This document shows, one piece after another, positions 8,652 to 17,605 of a DNA stretch of 58,252 nucleotides. Made by a program: the position numbers and the translations under genes. The DNA comes from Oscillospiraceae bacterium (GTDB lineage Bacteria; Bacillota; Clostridia; Oscillospirales; Oscillospiraceae). Where the stretch lies: NCBI GenBank assembly GCA_017456645.1, contig JAFTIZ010000015.1, positions 1-58,252 on the forward strand. The letters are read 5' to 3'. How positions within the stretch are numbered: position 1 is the first letter of the stretch; every line of letters starts with the position of its first letter. The notes beneath the pieces were generated by a model. That model made no database searches. It was not told the origin of the DNA and saw nothing but the letters and a program-made list of their open reading frames with translations.

Positions 8652-9400
8652 ATGAGATCAGAATAACCGGCCGAAAGAACCCCCTGCTTCGGCAGGTGCG
8701 ACGGCTCCTCAATTCCCGTCGGGAGCGGGCCGAGGCAGGCTTGTTCGTGGCAGATGGCACAAAGCTGCTGCAGGAAGCTGTGCGGCATTGGCCCGGTCTG
8801 GAAACGGTGATTTTGTCCGACGGGGTGGATGCACAGATTCCGGAGCAGTTACGCGTTGTGCGTGTGCCGGAGGATGTGATGGCGTCCATTTCTCCCATGC
8901 AGACACCGCAGGGGGCGTTGTTTCTGTGCCGCCTGCCGGAAAAGACGGAATTTGTGCCTCAGCGTGGAATGCTGATTCTGGATGGCATTCAGGATCCGGG
9001 TAATCTGGGCACGATTCTGCGTACCGCAGATGCGCTTCAGGTGCCGGTAGCGCTGCTGGAAGGCTGTGCGGATGCTTATAGCCACAAAACGGTTCGCGCA
9101 AGCATGGGCGCGGTATTTCGCACGCCGGTGGTCAGCACCACATGGCAGGAAGTGAAGGAAGCCTGCGGTAAGGCCGGCATTCCCATTGCGGTGACGGCGC
9201 TGACAGAGCGGGCGCAGGATCTGCGCAGCGCACAGCTGAAGCAGATGGCTGTGGTCATCGGCAGCGAGGGTCAAGGCGTGCGGCAGGAAATTCTGGATGA
9301 CACGGATGCGGAGCTGATCATTCCCATGAACCCGGAATGCGAATCGCTGAATGCGGCCATTGCCGCTGCCATCGTCATGTGGCAAATGAAGCAGATGTAA
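8648..9400 (+). CDS. SpoU/TrmH-family RNA 2'-O-methyltransferase
   Basis: A 250-residue SPOUT-class RNA methyltransferase that uses SAM to modify a ribose in rRNA or tRNA. An N-terminal substrate-binding domain (to about residue 95) is followed by the knotted SPOUT domain. The three motifs are present: LDGIQDPGNLGTILRTADA near residue 110, VVIGSEGQGV near 203 and IPMNPECESLNAAIAAAI near 225. The start is GTG 8648, overlapping the ktrA stop. The target could be 23S rRNA (RlmB-like) or tRNA; the sequence does not decide, so no symbol is given. Confidence 0.9.
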   Translation: MNEIRITGRKNPLLRQVRRLLNSRRERAEAGLFVADGTKLLQEAVRHWPGLETVILSDGVDAQIPEQLRVVRVPEDVMASISPMQTPQGALFLCRLPEKTEFVPQRGMLILDGIQDPGNLGTILRTADALQVPVALLEGCADAYSHKTVRASMGAVFRTPVVSTTWQEVKEACGKAGIPIAVTALTERAQDLRSAQLKQMAVVIGSEGQGVRQEILDDTDAELIIPMNPECESLNAAIAAAIVMWQMKQM

Positions 9401-9433
9401 TTTATTGACTACATAGAAAAGGAGGGCGTCGGG

Positions 9434-10681
9434 ATGCTGGTACATTGGATATGGCTTGCTATACGCAGCGGTATGAGCGATCGGGTAAAAGCAGCGGTTT
9501 TAGAGCATTTCGGTGACCCTGAGGATGCCTTCTATGCCGACAGAGGCGCATATAAAAACGTAGAGGGGCTGACCGTGGAGGACGCGGAGACGTTGGAGGA
9601 CAAATCCCTTGCGTCTGCTCAGAAAATTCTGGCACAATGCGTCGACAAGGATATCCACATACTTACTTATCGGGATGCGGCCTATCCTGCACGGCTTAAG
9701 AATATTTCCGATCCGCCGCTGGTACTCTATTACAAGGGACGGCTGCCGGATTTTGACGGACAACCTTTGATCGCCGTGGTGGGCACCCGAAAAGCCTCCG
9801 GCTACGGCCTGACCGCGGCCAAGCGCATGGGCTATCAGATCGCCCAATGCGGCGGCGTGGTGGTGTCCGGAATGGCCTTCGGCATCGATGGCGTTGCCAT
9901 GACCGGAGCGTTGAGCGCCGGCGGTACGGTGGTGGGTGTTCTGGGCTGCGGCGCGGATGTGGTGTATCCGCTGTCCAATCGGGCACTGTTTGCGGATACG
10001 GAGCGGCGGGGCTGCCTGTTGACGGAATTTCCTCCCGGAACACCGCCTAACAAATGGCATTTTCCCAAGCGCAACCGCATCATCAGCGGCCTGAGCTGCG
10101 GTGTGCTGGTAGTGGAAGCACCTAAGATCAGCGGTGCGCTGATCACCGCCCGACAGGCGGCGGATCAGGGCAGAGATGTTTTTGTGGTGCCGGGCAATAT
10201 CGATGTGGATACCTGCGAGGGCAGCAATGCGCTGCTGCGTGAGGGCGCGATTCTGGCTCGCACGGGCTGGGATATCCTCAGCGAGTATCAGGCCATTTAT
10301 CCGGAGCAGGTGCGGAAATTCGATCGCCCCGGCAAGCAAAGTGCCTATCCCGAGGAGCTGGAACGGCTGGCAGCGGAGGGGGAGAATAAGCCCCTTAAGG
10401 TGGCGCAAACGCCCCGTCTGCCGAATAAAAAGCCGGTTTGCGCAAAAAAAGACATTGACAACGGCTCGAAGCCGCTTTATAGTGACGTGGAAAAGAGCCT
10501 GCCCCGGTTGACCGCCGAGGAGCAGCAGATCGTAGATCAGTTGAAGCAGGGCCAGCGTCTGCGTGATGACGTGATCGCCCACACCGGCCTGAGTGCAGCG
10601 TCGGTGGCGGCCGCGTTGACCATGCTGGAAGTCAAGGGCGTGATTCGCCGGCTTCCCGGTAATATGCTGGAACTGAAGTAA
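9434..10681 (+). CDS. dprA: DNA-processing protein DprA (Smf)
   Basis: DprA binds incoming single-stranded DNA and loads RecA during natural transformation. Residues about 1-75 form a helical N-terminal region, followed by the extended Rossmann fold with VVGTRKASGYG near residue 115, SGMAFGIDGVAM and the FPKRNRIISGLS segment. The last 60 residues look like the Z-DNA-binding-type winged helix often found at the C terminus. Length 415 is at the long end but usual for Clostridia. AAAGGAGG lies nine bases before ATG 9434. The dprA-topA order is conserved widely in Firmicutes. Confidence 0.94.
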   Translation: MLVHWIWLAIRSGMSDRVKAAVLEHFGDPEDAFYADRGAYKNVEGLTVEDAETLEDKSLASAQKILAQCVDKDIHILTYRDAAYPARLKNISDPPLVLYYKGRLPDFDGQPLIAVVGTRKASGYGLTAAKRMGYQIAQCGGVVVSGMAFGIDGVAMTGALSAGGTVVGVLGCGADVVYPLSNRALFADTERRGCLLTEFPPGTPPNKWHFPKRNRIISGLSCGVLVVEAPKISGALITARQAADQGRDVFVVPGNIDVDTCEGSNALLREGAILARTGWDILSEYQAIYPEQVRKFDRPGKQSAYPEELERLAAEGENKPLKVAQTPRLPNKKPVCAKKDIDNGSKPLYSDVEKSLPRLTAEEQQIVDQLKQGQRLRDDVIAHTGLSAASVAAALTMLEVKGVIRRLPGNMLELK

Positions 10682-10698
10682 GGAAATGGAGTATCGTA

Positions 10699-12912
10699 AT
10701 GGCGAAAGCATCTAACTTGGTCATTGTGGAGTCACCCTCCAAAGCAAAGACCATCGGAAAATATCTGGGACCTGATTTTGTGGTCAAGGCCAGCATGGGT
10801 CACCTACGGGATCTGCCTAAGAGCACCATGGGTGTAGATCTGGACAGCTTTGATCCCCGCTACATCCCTGTGAAGGGTAAAGAGGATCTGATCAAGGAAC
10901 TGAAGGACGCGGCGGCGAAGGCCGACACCGTGTACCTCGCAACTGACCCGGACCGTGAAGGTGAAGCCATCTCCTGGCATCTGAAGGAGCTGCTGGGTCT
11001 TAGCGGTTCCAAGGCTCATCGGGTTACCTTTAATGAGATTACGCAGAAGGTAGTTACGGAGTCCATTGCCAATCCACGGGATATCGATTATACTCTGGTG
11101 GATGCCCAGCAGGCACGGCGGATTCTGGATCGAATTGTAGGCTATCAGCTCTCGCCGCTGCTGTGGAAAAAGGTACGGCGGGGTCTGTCCGCCGGCCGTG
11201 TTCAGAGTGTTGCCACCCGTCTGGTTGTGGATCGGGAAAACGAGATCCGCGCCTTCCAGCCCAAGGAATACTGGTCGCTGGATGTGATGCTGGATCGCAT
11301 CGGCAAGCCCGGCTCCTTTGTTGCCCACTACCATGGTGAGGATAAAAAGCGGGAGCTGGAAAACGAGGTTCAGGTTGACGAGATCATCCAAGACATCGAC
11401 GGCAAGGAATTTACTGTCACCAACGTGAAAAAGAGCGAGAAAAAGCGCTCTGCGGCACCTCCTTTTACCACTTCTACCTTGCAGCAAGAGGCTTCCCGGA
11501 AGTTGAATATGACCCCCAAGCGCACCATGGCCATCGCCCAGCAGCTGTATGAAGGTGTGGACGTGGCCGGCGAGGGTACGCTGGGTCTGATCACCTATAT
11601 GCGTACGGACTCTCTGCGACTTTCCGACGAGGCTATGGATGCCGCTGCGGCCTTTATCAAGAACCGCTACGGCGCAGCTTATTATTACGGCAAACACCAT
11701 GTGTTTAAGACCAAGGGCAACGCCCAGGATGCCCACGAGGCCATCCGTCCCACCCACGTGGAGCTGGATCCTGAGCGCATCGCCTCCAGCCTGACCCGCG
11801 AGCAGTATCGGCTTTACAAGCTGATCTGGAGCCGGTTCCTTGCCAGCCAGATGGCCAATGCGGTGTTTGACACGGTGTCTATCGATACGGAGTGCGCCGG
11901 CCATATTTTCCGTTCCAGCCATCAGAGTATGCGCTTCCCCGGCTTCATCGCCGTTTATGAGGAAGGTCGGGATGACGAGGGCGAGGCCACCGGTTCTCCG
12001 CTGCCGGATCTGGCGGTGGGGGATAAGGCTCTGTGCGTAGAGATCCGCAAGGAGCAGCATTTTACCCAGCCTCCGGCTCGCTACACCGAGGCTACGCTGG
12101 TCAAGGCCATGGAGGAAAAGGGCGTGGGCAGACCCTCGACCTATGCCTCCATCGTGTCCACCATTCAGGATCGTGAGTATGTCAACAAGGTTGACAAGCG
12201 GCTGGAGCCCACACCTCTGGGTGAGGTGGTCACGGGGCTGATGATGGAGCGGTTCAACGATATCATCGACGTGGAATTTACCGCTAATATGGAAAGCAAG
12301 CTGGACGAAGTCGAAGAGGGCAAGCGTCAATGGAAGGACGTTCTGGCAGACTTCTACGGCGACTTCAAGCAGGAGCTGGAGGAAGCGGAGGCTGCTCTTG
12401 AGGGCATTCGCCTGAAGGTGCCCGATGAGGTCACCGACGAGATCTGCGAGGTCTGCGGCAAGAATATGGTGGTCAAAATGGGTCGGTTCGGCAAGTTCCT
12501 TGCCTGCCCCGGTTTTCCTGAGTGCACCAACACCAAGCCCATCGTGGAGCGGATGCCCGGCCGCTGCCCCAAGTGCGGCAGCACCATCCTTAAGCGCAAG
12601 TCCAAAAAGGGCTACGCCTATTATGCCTGCGAGCGGGGCGCGGAATGCGGCTTTATGACCTGGGATGTACCCACGGCGGAGAATTGCCCCAAGTGCGGCT
12701 TTACCATGTTCAAGAAGTCCGGCCGGGGGCGCATGAAGCCCTTCTGCATCAATGAGACCTGCGAAAATTTCCTGCCCGAGGACAAGCGCGGCTACTATAA
12801 AAAAGCCGACAGCGCTGAAGCTGCCGAGGGAACAGCGAAGAAAAAGCCCGCCGCCAAGAAGAAAACCGCGGCGAAAAAGACTACCACCCGCAAGAAGGGG
12901 GCAGCAAAATGA
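10699..12912 (+). CDS. topA: DNA topoisomerase I
   Basis: Type IA topoisomerase relaxing negative supercoils. The TOPRIM domain opens the protein (IVESPSKAKTIGKYLG at residues 8-23; acidic triad DPDREGEA). The catalytic tyrosine lies in GLITYMRTDSLRLS near residue 300. After the core there are C-terminal zinc ribbons with several CxxC pairs between residues 575 and 700. The last 25 residues are a lysine/alanine-rich tail, a DNA-binding extension seen in some Clostridia and Actinobacteria. 737 residues is typical. The stop overlaps trmFO (ATGA). Confidence 0.97.
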   Translation: MAKASNLVIVESPSKAKTIGKYLGPDFVVKASMGHLRDLPKSTMGVDLDSFDPRYIPVKGKEDLIKELKDAAAKADTVYLATDPDREGEAISWHLKELLGLSGSKAHRVTFNEITQKVVTESIANPRDIDYTLVDAQQARRILDRIVGYQLSPLLWKKVRRGLSAGRVQSVATRLVVDRENEIRAFQPKEYWSLDVMLDRIGKPGSFVAHYHGEDKKRELENEVQVDEIIQDIDGKEFTVTNVKKSEKKRSAAPPFTTSTLQQEASRKLNMTPKRTMAIAQQLYEGVDVAGEGTLGLITYMRTDSLRLSDEAMDAAAAFIKNRYGAAYYYGKHHVFKTKGNAQDAHEAIRPTHVELDPERIASSLTREQYRLYKLIWSRFLASQMANAVFDTVSIDTECAGHIFRSSHQSMRFPGFIAVYEEGRDDEGEATGSPLPDLAVGDKALCVEIRKEQHFTQPPARYTEATLVKAMEEKGVGRPSTYASIVSTIQDREYVNKVDKRLEPTPLGEVVTGLMMERFNDIIDVEFTANMESKLDEVEEGKRQWKDVLADFYGDFKQELEEAEAALEGIRLKVPDEVTDEICEVCGKNMVVKMGRFGKFLACPGFPECTNTKPIVERMPGRCPKCGSTILKRKSKKGYAYYACERGAECGFMTWDVPTAENCPKCGFTMFKKSGRGRMKPFCINETCENFLPEDKRGYYKKADSAEAAEGTAKKKPAAKKKTAAKKTTTRKKGAAK

Positions 12913-14213
12913 ATAAAGTAAAAGTCATCGGTGCCGGTCTTGCCGGCTCCGAGGCCGCATGGCAGTTGGCTCAGCGGGGCATTCAGGTGGAACTCATTGA
13001 AATGAAGCCCCACAAAATGAGTCCTGCCCACCACAGCGAGAATTTCGGCGAGCTGGTATGCTCCAATTCTCTGCGTGGCGACCGGCTGGAAAATGCCGTG
13101 GGTCTGCTGAAAGAGGAGCTGCGCCGCATGGACAGCCTGATCATTGCCTGCGCCGACGCCACCCGTGTGGAGGCCGGCGGATGCCTGGCTGTGGATCGGG
13201 AAGGCTTTTCCGCGCTGATTACCGAAAAGCTGAAGAACCATCCCAATATCACAGTTACCGCTCAGGAGGTGACGGAGGTTCCCGAAGGCCCTGTGATTAT
13301 TGCCACGGGCCCACTGACCTCCGATGCCCTCAGCGAGGCCATCGGCAAGTATTTCGGCACTGAGTATCTGCATTTCTTCGATGCGGCGGCGCCGCTGGTC
13401 ACTGCCGAATCCATCGATATGAATGAGGCTTGGTGGCAGTCCCGCTATGATCGGGGCACGCCGGACTATATCAACTGCGCTATGAACAAGGAGCAGTACG
13501 AAGCCTTCATCACCGAGCTGGTGGCGGCGGAGGAAGCGCCGGTTCACGGCTTTGAGGACAAGAATGTGTTCGAAGGTTGTATGCCGGTGGAGGTCATGGC
13601 TCGCCGTGGCTTTGAGACGCTGCGTTATGGCCCTCTGAAGCCTGTGGGTCTGACGGATCCCAAGACCGGCAGAGAACCCTATGCCGTGGTGCAGCTTCGG
13701 CAGGACAATGCCGCCAAGAGTGTGTTTAATCTGGTGGGTTTCCAGACTCATCTGAAATTCGGCGAGCAGAAGCGGGTGTTTTCCATGATCCCCGCCCTGA
13801 AGGATGCGGAATTCGTCCGCTACGGCGTGATGCATCAGAACACCTTCCTGCAAAGCCCCAAGCTGCTGGATCGGTTCTACGCCGACCGGCGTAATCCGCT
13901 GGTGGCCTTTGCCGGCCAGATGACCGGCGTGGAGGGCTACGTGGAATCCGCCGCTTCCGGCTTCCTGGCAGCGGTGGCTATGGCCGCCAAGGTGCAGGGC
14001 AGGGAAGTGCCCCAGTTCCCCAGAACCACCGCCATCGGCGCGCTGGGTCTGTACATCAGCGACGAAAGCATTGAAAACTTCCAGCCCATGAATGTGAATT
14101 TCAGCATCATCCAGCCTCTGGAACAGCGGATTCGCAAAAAGGCGGAAAAGAATTTGGCCATTTCCAACTGCTCTCTGGCTGTCATCGATGAGATGATCGC
14201 CAAGGGCATCTAA
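12909..14213 (+). CDS. trmFO: Methylenetetrahydrofolate-tRNA (uracil-5-)-methyltransferase TrmFO
   Basis: TrmFO makes ribothymidine at position 54 of the tRNA T-loop using methylenetetrahydrofolate and FADH2. The 434-residue protein starts with a dinucleotide-binding motif, VIGAGLAGSEAAWQLAQRG (residues 5-23). It carries the family segments HSENFGELVCSNSLRG near residue 40 and GQMTGVEGYVESAASG near 335. Translationally coupled to topA by a four-base overlap, an order common in Firmicutes. Confidence 0.97.
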   Translation: MNKVKVIGAGLAGSEAAWQLAQRGIQVELIEMKPHKMSPAHHSENFGELVCSNSLRGDRLENAVGLLKEELRRMDSLIIACADATRVEAGGCLAVDREGFSALITEKLKNHPNITVTAQEVTEVPEGPVIIATGPLTSDALSEAIGKYFGTEYLHFFDAAAPLVTAESIDMNEAWWQSRYDRGTPDYINCAMNKEQYEAFITELVAAEEAPVHGFEDKNVFEGCMPVEVMARRGFETLRYGPLKPVGLTDPKTGREPYAVVQLRQDNAAKSVFNLVGFQTHLKFGEQKRVFSMIPALKDAEFVRYGVMHQNTFLQSPKLLDRFYADRRNPLVAFAGQMTGVEGYVESAASGFLAAVAMAAKVQGREVPQFPRTTAIGALGLYISDESIENFQPMNVNFSIIQPLEQRIRKKAEKNLAISNCSLAVIDEMIAKGI

Positions 14214-14230
14214 GAGAAAGAGGTGTACGT

Positions 14231-15265
14231 ATGAAGATCATTCTCGATGCTATGGGTGGCGACAATGCCCCTCTGGCGACTGTTATGGGCGCGGTGGATG
14301 CGGCCCGGGATTTCGGCGCGCAAATCACTTTGGTGGGTCGTGAGGCGGAGATCCTGAACGTTTTGAAGGAAAACGGCATTGATGCGCTGCCGGCTGGTGT
14401 TACGGTTGCCGATGCTCAGGAAATCGTGGATATGCACGATGATCCCGCTTCCGTATGTCGTAAGAAGAAAAATTCTTCCATGGTAGTGGGTCTGCGGATG
14501 CTGTCCGAGGATCAGGGCGATGCCTTTATCTCTGCCGGCTCCACCGGTGCGCTGCTGAGCGGTGCCACTCTGATCGTTAAGCGGGTCAAGGGCATCCGTC
14601 GGGCGGCTATGGGCCCCTGTATGCCCAATAAGGCCGGCGGCAAGACTGTGCTGCTGGATTGCGGTGCCAATGCCGAGTGCACCCCTGAATTTTTACTGCA
14701 GTTCGGTCTGGTGGGCACTTTGTATGCCCGTAAAAATCTGAACATCGAAAGCCCCAGAGTGGGTCTGCTGAACATCGGCTCCGAGGATACCAAGGGTACG
14801 CCCTTGCAGAAGGAAACTTACGCGCTGCTGACCGATGCCCATAACAAGGGTCTGCTGAACTTCATCGGCAACGTGGAAGGTCGGGATGTTCTTCTGGGCG
14901 GCGTGGACGTTGTGGTCTGCGACGGCTTTAGCGGCAATGTACTGCTGAAGTCCATTGAGGGAACGGCCATGTTCATGGGCAGCCTGATGAAGCACAAGAT
15001 CTTCAAGCGCAATGTTCTTTCCATGATCGGCTATCTGTTCTGCAAGAAGGGCGTGGACGAGGTCATGAAGATGATGGACTATCGTGAGATCGGCGGAACC
15101 CAGTTCCTGGGCATCAAGAAGCCGGTCATTAAGGCTCACGGCTCCTCCGACCGGCTGGCGTTCCGCAACGCGGTGCGGCAGGCTATGGAGGCGGCACGCA
15201 ATGACATGACCGCTGAGCTGGAGCAGAATCTGGCTGCTATGAAGGAGACCGGCGATGATCAGTGA
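14231..15265 (+). CDS. plsX: Phosphate acyltransferase PlsX
   Basis: PlsX converts acyl-ACP to acyl-phosphate, which PlsY (at 1596) then uses. The 344-residue protein begins with the hallmark DAMGGDNAP (residues 5-13). It contains SAGSTGALLSGA near residue 100 and CDGFSGNVLLKSIEG near 230, matching the family along its full length. In many Firmicutes plsX is followed by fab genes and acpP before rnc; here rnc overlaps directly by 11 bases and no acpP is present. AAAGAGGTG precedes the start. Confidence 0.96.
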   Translation: MKIILDAMGGDNAPLATVMGAVDAARDFGAQITLVGREAEILNVLKENGIDALPAGVTVADAQEIVDMHDDPASVCRKKKNSSMVVGLRMLSEDQGDAFISAGSTGALLSGATLIVKRVKGIRRAAMGPCMPNKAGGKTVLLDCGANAECTPEFLLQFGLVGTLYARKNLNIESPRVGLLNIGSEDTKGTPLQKETYALLTDAHNKGLLNFIGNVEGRDVLLGGVDVVVCDGFSGNVLLKSIEGTAMFMGSLMKHKIFKRNVLSMIGYLFCKKGVDEVMKMMDYREIGGTQFLGIKKPVIKAHGSSDRLAFRNAVRQAMEAARNDMTAELEQNLAAMKETGDDQ

Positions 15266-15938
15266 TCTGGAAACCGCCATCGGCTACCGGTTCAAAAATA
15301 TCTCCCTGCTGCAAAACGCGCTGACCCATTCGTCCTATGCCAATGAGCGCTGGCACAACAGCCTTATGAGCAACGAGCGGCTGGAGTTTCTGGGGGATTC
15401 CATTCTCGGTATGACCGTGGCGGATCATCTGTACCGCAATTTTCCCGATCGGCCGGAGGGTGAGCTGACCCGAATGCGGGCAGATATGGTATGCGAAAAG
15501 ACTTTGGCGGCGGTTGCTAATCGCATCGGGCTGGGGCAGCATTTGCTGCTGGGGCACGGTGAGGAACAGGGTGGTGGCCGCAGCCGCGAGTCCATTCTGG
15601 CGGATGCGGTGGAGTCGATCATCGCTGCCTGCTATCTGGACGGCGGCTTTGAAAGCGCTGCGGCGTTTATCCGCAGCTTTATTCTGTGCCATGTGCCGGT
15701 GAATCAGCTGAAAAACGTGGACTACAAGACCGGCCTGCAGGAGCTGGTGCAGCGCAAGAAAAATCAGGTGCTGACCTATGCGCTGGTGGGCGAGTCCGGG
15801 CCTGATCACGATAAGCAATTCGTGGTTGAGGTTTCCCTCAATGGCCAAGTTGTGGGGCAGGGCACGGGTCGCAGCAAAAAGCGAGCCGAGCAGGATGCCG
15901 CCCGGGCGGCTATGGAAAAGCTGTTTCCCAATGAATGA
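15255..15938 (+). CDS. rnc: Ribonuclease III
   Basis: RNase III cleaves double-stranded RNA in rRNA precursors and mRNAs. The 227-residue chain has the nuclease domain with the signature NERLEFLGDSILG near residue 40 (catalytic acidic residues), a second acidic site around ADAVESIIAA near 115, and a C-terminal double-stranded RNA-binding domain starting around DYKTGLQELVQ, residue 157. It overlaps plsX by 11 bases, so the two are probably co-translated. A 13-bp terminator follows. Confidence 0.97.
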   Translation: MISDLETAIGYRFKNISLLQNALTHSSYANERWHNSLMSNERLEFLGDSILGMTVADHLYRNFPDRPEGELTRMRADMVCEKTLAAVANRIGLGQHLLLGHGEEQGGGRSRESILADAVESIIAACYLDGGFESAAAFIRSFILCHVPVNQLKNVDYKTGLQELVQRKKNQVLTYALVGESGPDHDKQFVVEVSLNGQVVGQGTGRSKKRAEQDAARAAMEKLFPNE

Positions 15939-15940
15939 TA

Positions 15941-15974
15941 ACAAGGGCGTGCCAATGGCACGCCCTTGTTTGTT
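15941..15974. terminator. Bidirectional terminator between rnc and spmB
   Basis: A 13-bp perfect stem (15941-15953 with 15957-15969) and a three-base loop. T-rich sequence lies behind it on the plus side; it sits exactly between two convergent genes. Confidence 0.9.
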
Positions 15975-16485
15975 AATTGAAGAAGAGCCGGGCTGTTAAC
16001 GATGCCATAATGAAGCCGGTCAGGTCGGCCAGCAGGGCAGCGGCGGCGGTGTAGCGTGTCTTTCGGATGCCGGCGGCGCCGAAGTAGACGCTGATGGTAT
16101 AGAATGTGGTTTCTGTAGAGCCCAGCATGATGGCCACGGTGCGGCCGATGAGAGAGTCGGGGCCATGTTCTGCCATCAGTTCCGCCCCTACAGCCAGTGC
16201 GGCGCTGCCGCTTAAGGGACGAACCAGCACTAAAATGGCGGTTTCCGGTGGGATGCCAAAAAATTGAAAGACCGGTGCACAGAAGCGGCTGATCAGCTCA
16301 ATGCCGCCGGAGGCGCGGAGCATGGTCACTGCTGTCAGGAGCAGAACCAGCGGCGGTAGAATGGATGCCAGAAGATTTAGTCCATCGGCGGCTCCGTCCA
16401 GCATATGCCGGTAGGGGTCTTCTTTTTTACCCAGCGCAAGGGCGGCGGCCGCAAACAAAACCAGCGGTACAATGTAATCAGCCAT
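15973..16485 (-). CDS. spmB: Spore maturation protein B
   Basis: SpmB acts with SpmA in dehydration of the forespore core and spore heat resistance in Bacillus; the molecular activity is unproven. Starting at ATG 16485 gives 170 residues (MADYIVPLVLFAAAALALG), the normal family size. The frame stays open further upstream but would add an unrelated proline/arginine-rich extension inside spmA. Several hydrophobic segments and the conserved region GSTETTFYTISVYFGAAG near residue 120 identify the family. The start lies within the end of spmA (8-base overlap), so the pair is coupled. Confidence 0.93.
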   Translation of the reverse strand: MADYIVPLVLFAAAALALGKKEDPYRHMLDGAADGLNLLASILPPLVLLLTAVTMLRASGGIELISRFCAPVFQFFGIPPETAILVLVRPLSGSAALAVGAELMAEHGPDSLIGRTVAIMLGSTETTFYTISVYFGAAGIRKTRYTAAAALLADLTGFIMASLTARLFFN

Positions 16486-17062
16486 TTCGGCACAGCTTTC
16501 CCATGCACCACGCGGCGGTGAGCCCAACGGTGGCGGACGTGATACTGGTGAGCCATACGGCCGGCAGAATGTCGAAGGGTGCTGCGCAGCCAAGAGAAGC
16601 CCGAACCGCTGCCACGTTGGCAGGAATCAGCTGAATGGATGCGGTGTTGAGTACGATGAGCCGGCACATTTCGTCTGTTGCCATATGGGGTCGATGGGGC
16701 AGGCGCATCCCCTTGACGGCTTTGATGCCCATGGGTGTGGCGGCATTGCCGAGCCCGAGAATGTTGGCACAGATGTTGGCGCTGAGGTCTTTGCGAAGCT
16801 GGGGATCTTTTTTTGTGCCGGGGAAAAGCAAGTTTAGCAGCGGACGCAGGAGTTTTGCCAGAAGCCCTGTCAGACCGGTCTTGTCCATTAGGTTTCCCAC
16901 GCCGCTCCATAGGCAGATGGAGCCGGCGATGCCTATGGCGGCGGTGACACCGGCCTGCGCTCCGTGAGCCGTGGCCGCTGAGACCTCGTTTATCTTTCCT
17001 GTGAATACAGAGAATAGAATACTCAGGAATACGATCAGTGTCCAAATCCACCCCAATATCAT
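16478..17062 (-). CDS. spmA: Spore maturation protein A
   Basis: Partner of SpmB, a nucleoside-recognition-domain membrane protein needed for full spore core dehydration. ATG 17062 (MILGWIWTLIVFLSILFSV) gives 194 residues, close to the usual 196, with GGGGGT upstream; the frame is open further to 17161 but that extension matches nothing typical. Recognisable parts are NILGLGNAATPMGIKA near residue 100 and LNTASIQLIPANVAAVRASLG near 140. The presence of spmAB indicates an endospore-forming lineage. Confidence 0.93.
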   Translation of the reverse strand: MILGWIWTLIVFLSILFSVFTGKINEVSAATAHGAQAGVTAAIGIAGSICLWSGVGNLMDKTGLTGLLAKLLRPLLNLLFPGTKKDPQLRKDLSANICANILGLGNAATPMGIKAVKGMRLPHRPHMATDEMCRLIVLNTASIQLIPANVAAVRASLGCAAPFDILPAVWLTSITSATVGLTAAWCMGKLCRNG

Positions 17063-17154
17063 ATTGATACCCCCTTTGCTTGTACCATATGTTCCCAATC
17101 TTTGGTATATTCCGAAAAAAATGGGAAAAACCATACAAAAAAACAAAAAAACAT

Positions 17155-17183
17155 TTGACACGGATAAAAAGTCTGATTATAAT
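17155..17183 (+). promoter_or_regulatory. Consensus promoter of the AbrB-like gene
   Basis: Perfect TTGACA (17155-17160) and perfect TATAAT (17178-17183) with a 17-bp spacer. The leader to the start codon is about 80 nt. Confidence 0.9.
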
Positions 17184-17269
17184 AATGATATAAAAAATCA
17201 GGCGTTCGTATTCTCTGTGTGGACATATGCCCTGATTTTATTCTTTAGAGGAAAGGAGGGGCTGCTGTT

Positions 17270-17512
17270 ATGAAGTCAACGGGTATCATTCGCAAAGTGG
17301 ATGAGTTGGGCAGAATCGTGCTTCCGATCGAACTGAGACGTACCTTGGATATTGCGGAGCGGGATGAACTGGAGATCTACATGGAAAATGATCGAATCGT
17401 GCTCCAGAAGTTTGAGCCTTCCTGCGTATTTTGCGCTTCCTCATATGGGCTTGTTTCCTACCGCGGCAAGAACGTTTGTCGCGAGTGTGCACACAATATG
17501 AGCAAGGTTTGA
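17270..17512 (+). CDS. abrB: AbrB/SpoVT-family transition-state regulator with zinc-ribbon tail
   Basis: An 80-residue DNA-binding protein. Residues 1-48 are the swapped-hairpin AbrB domain (STGIIRKVDELGRIVLPIE, then a beta-rich EIYMENDRIVLQKF). The C-terminal part has two cysteine pairs, CVFC and CREC, predicted to bind zinc, as in many clostridial AbrB proteins. In Bacillus AbrB represses post-exponential genes until sporulation. It lies beside rsmI and a trmN6-like gene, the same neighbourhood as abrB in Bacillus, which supports orthology. Very strong promoter and GGAAAGGAGG upstream of ATG 17270. Confidence 0.9.
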   Translation: MKSTGIIRKVDELGRIVLPIELRRTLDIAERDELEIYMENDRIVLQKFEPSCVFCASSYGLVSYRGKNVCRECAHNMSKV

Positions 17513-17526
17513 TTCGCAAGAAAAGA

Positions 17527-17557
17527 CCGCGGCAGTAAATCTGCCGCGGCTTTTTTT
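17527..17557 (+). terminator. Intrinsic terminator after abrB
   Basis: A 9-bp GC-rich stem (17527-17535 with 17541-17549) followed by T7. Confidence 0.92.
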
Positions 17558-17605
17558 GCATAAAGAACACCCCTGGCGTAGCGGGTACGTCGGGGGTGTG
17601 AATGA

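Noticed and set aside
16486-16593. N-terminally extended SpmB
   Set aside because: The extension lies inside spmA in another frame, is Pro/Arg-rich and would precede a normal SpmB start at 16485.
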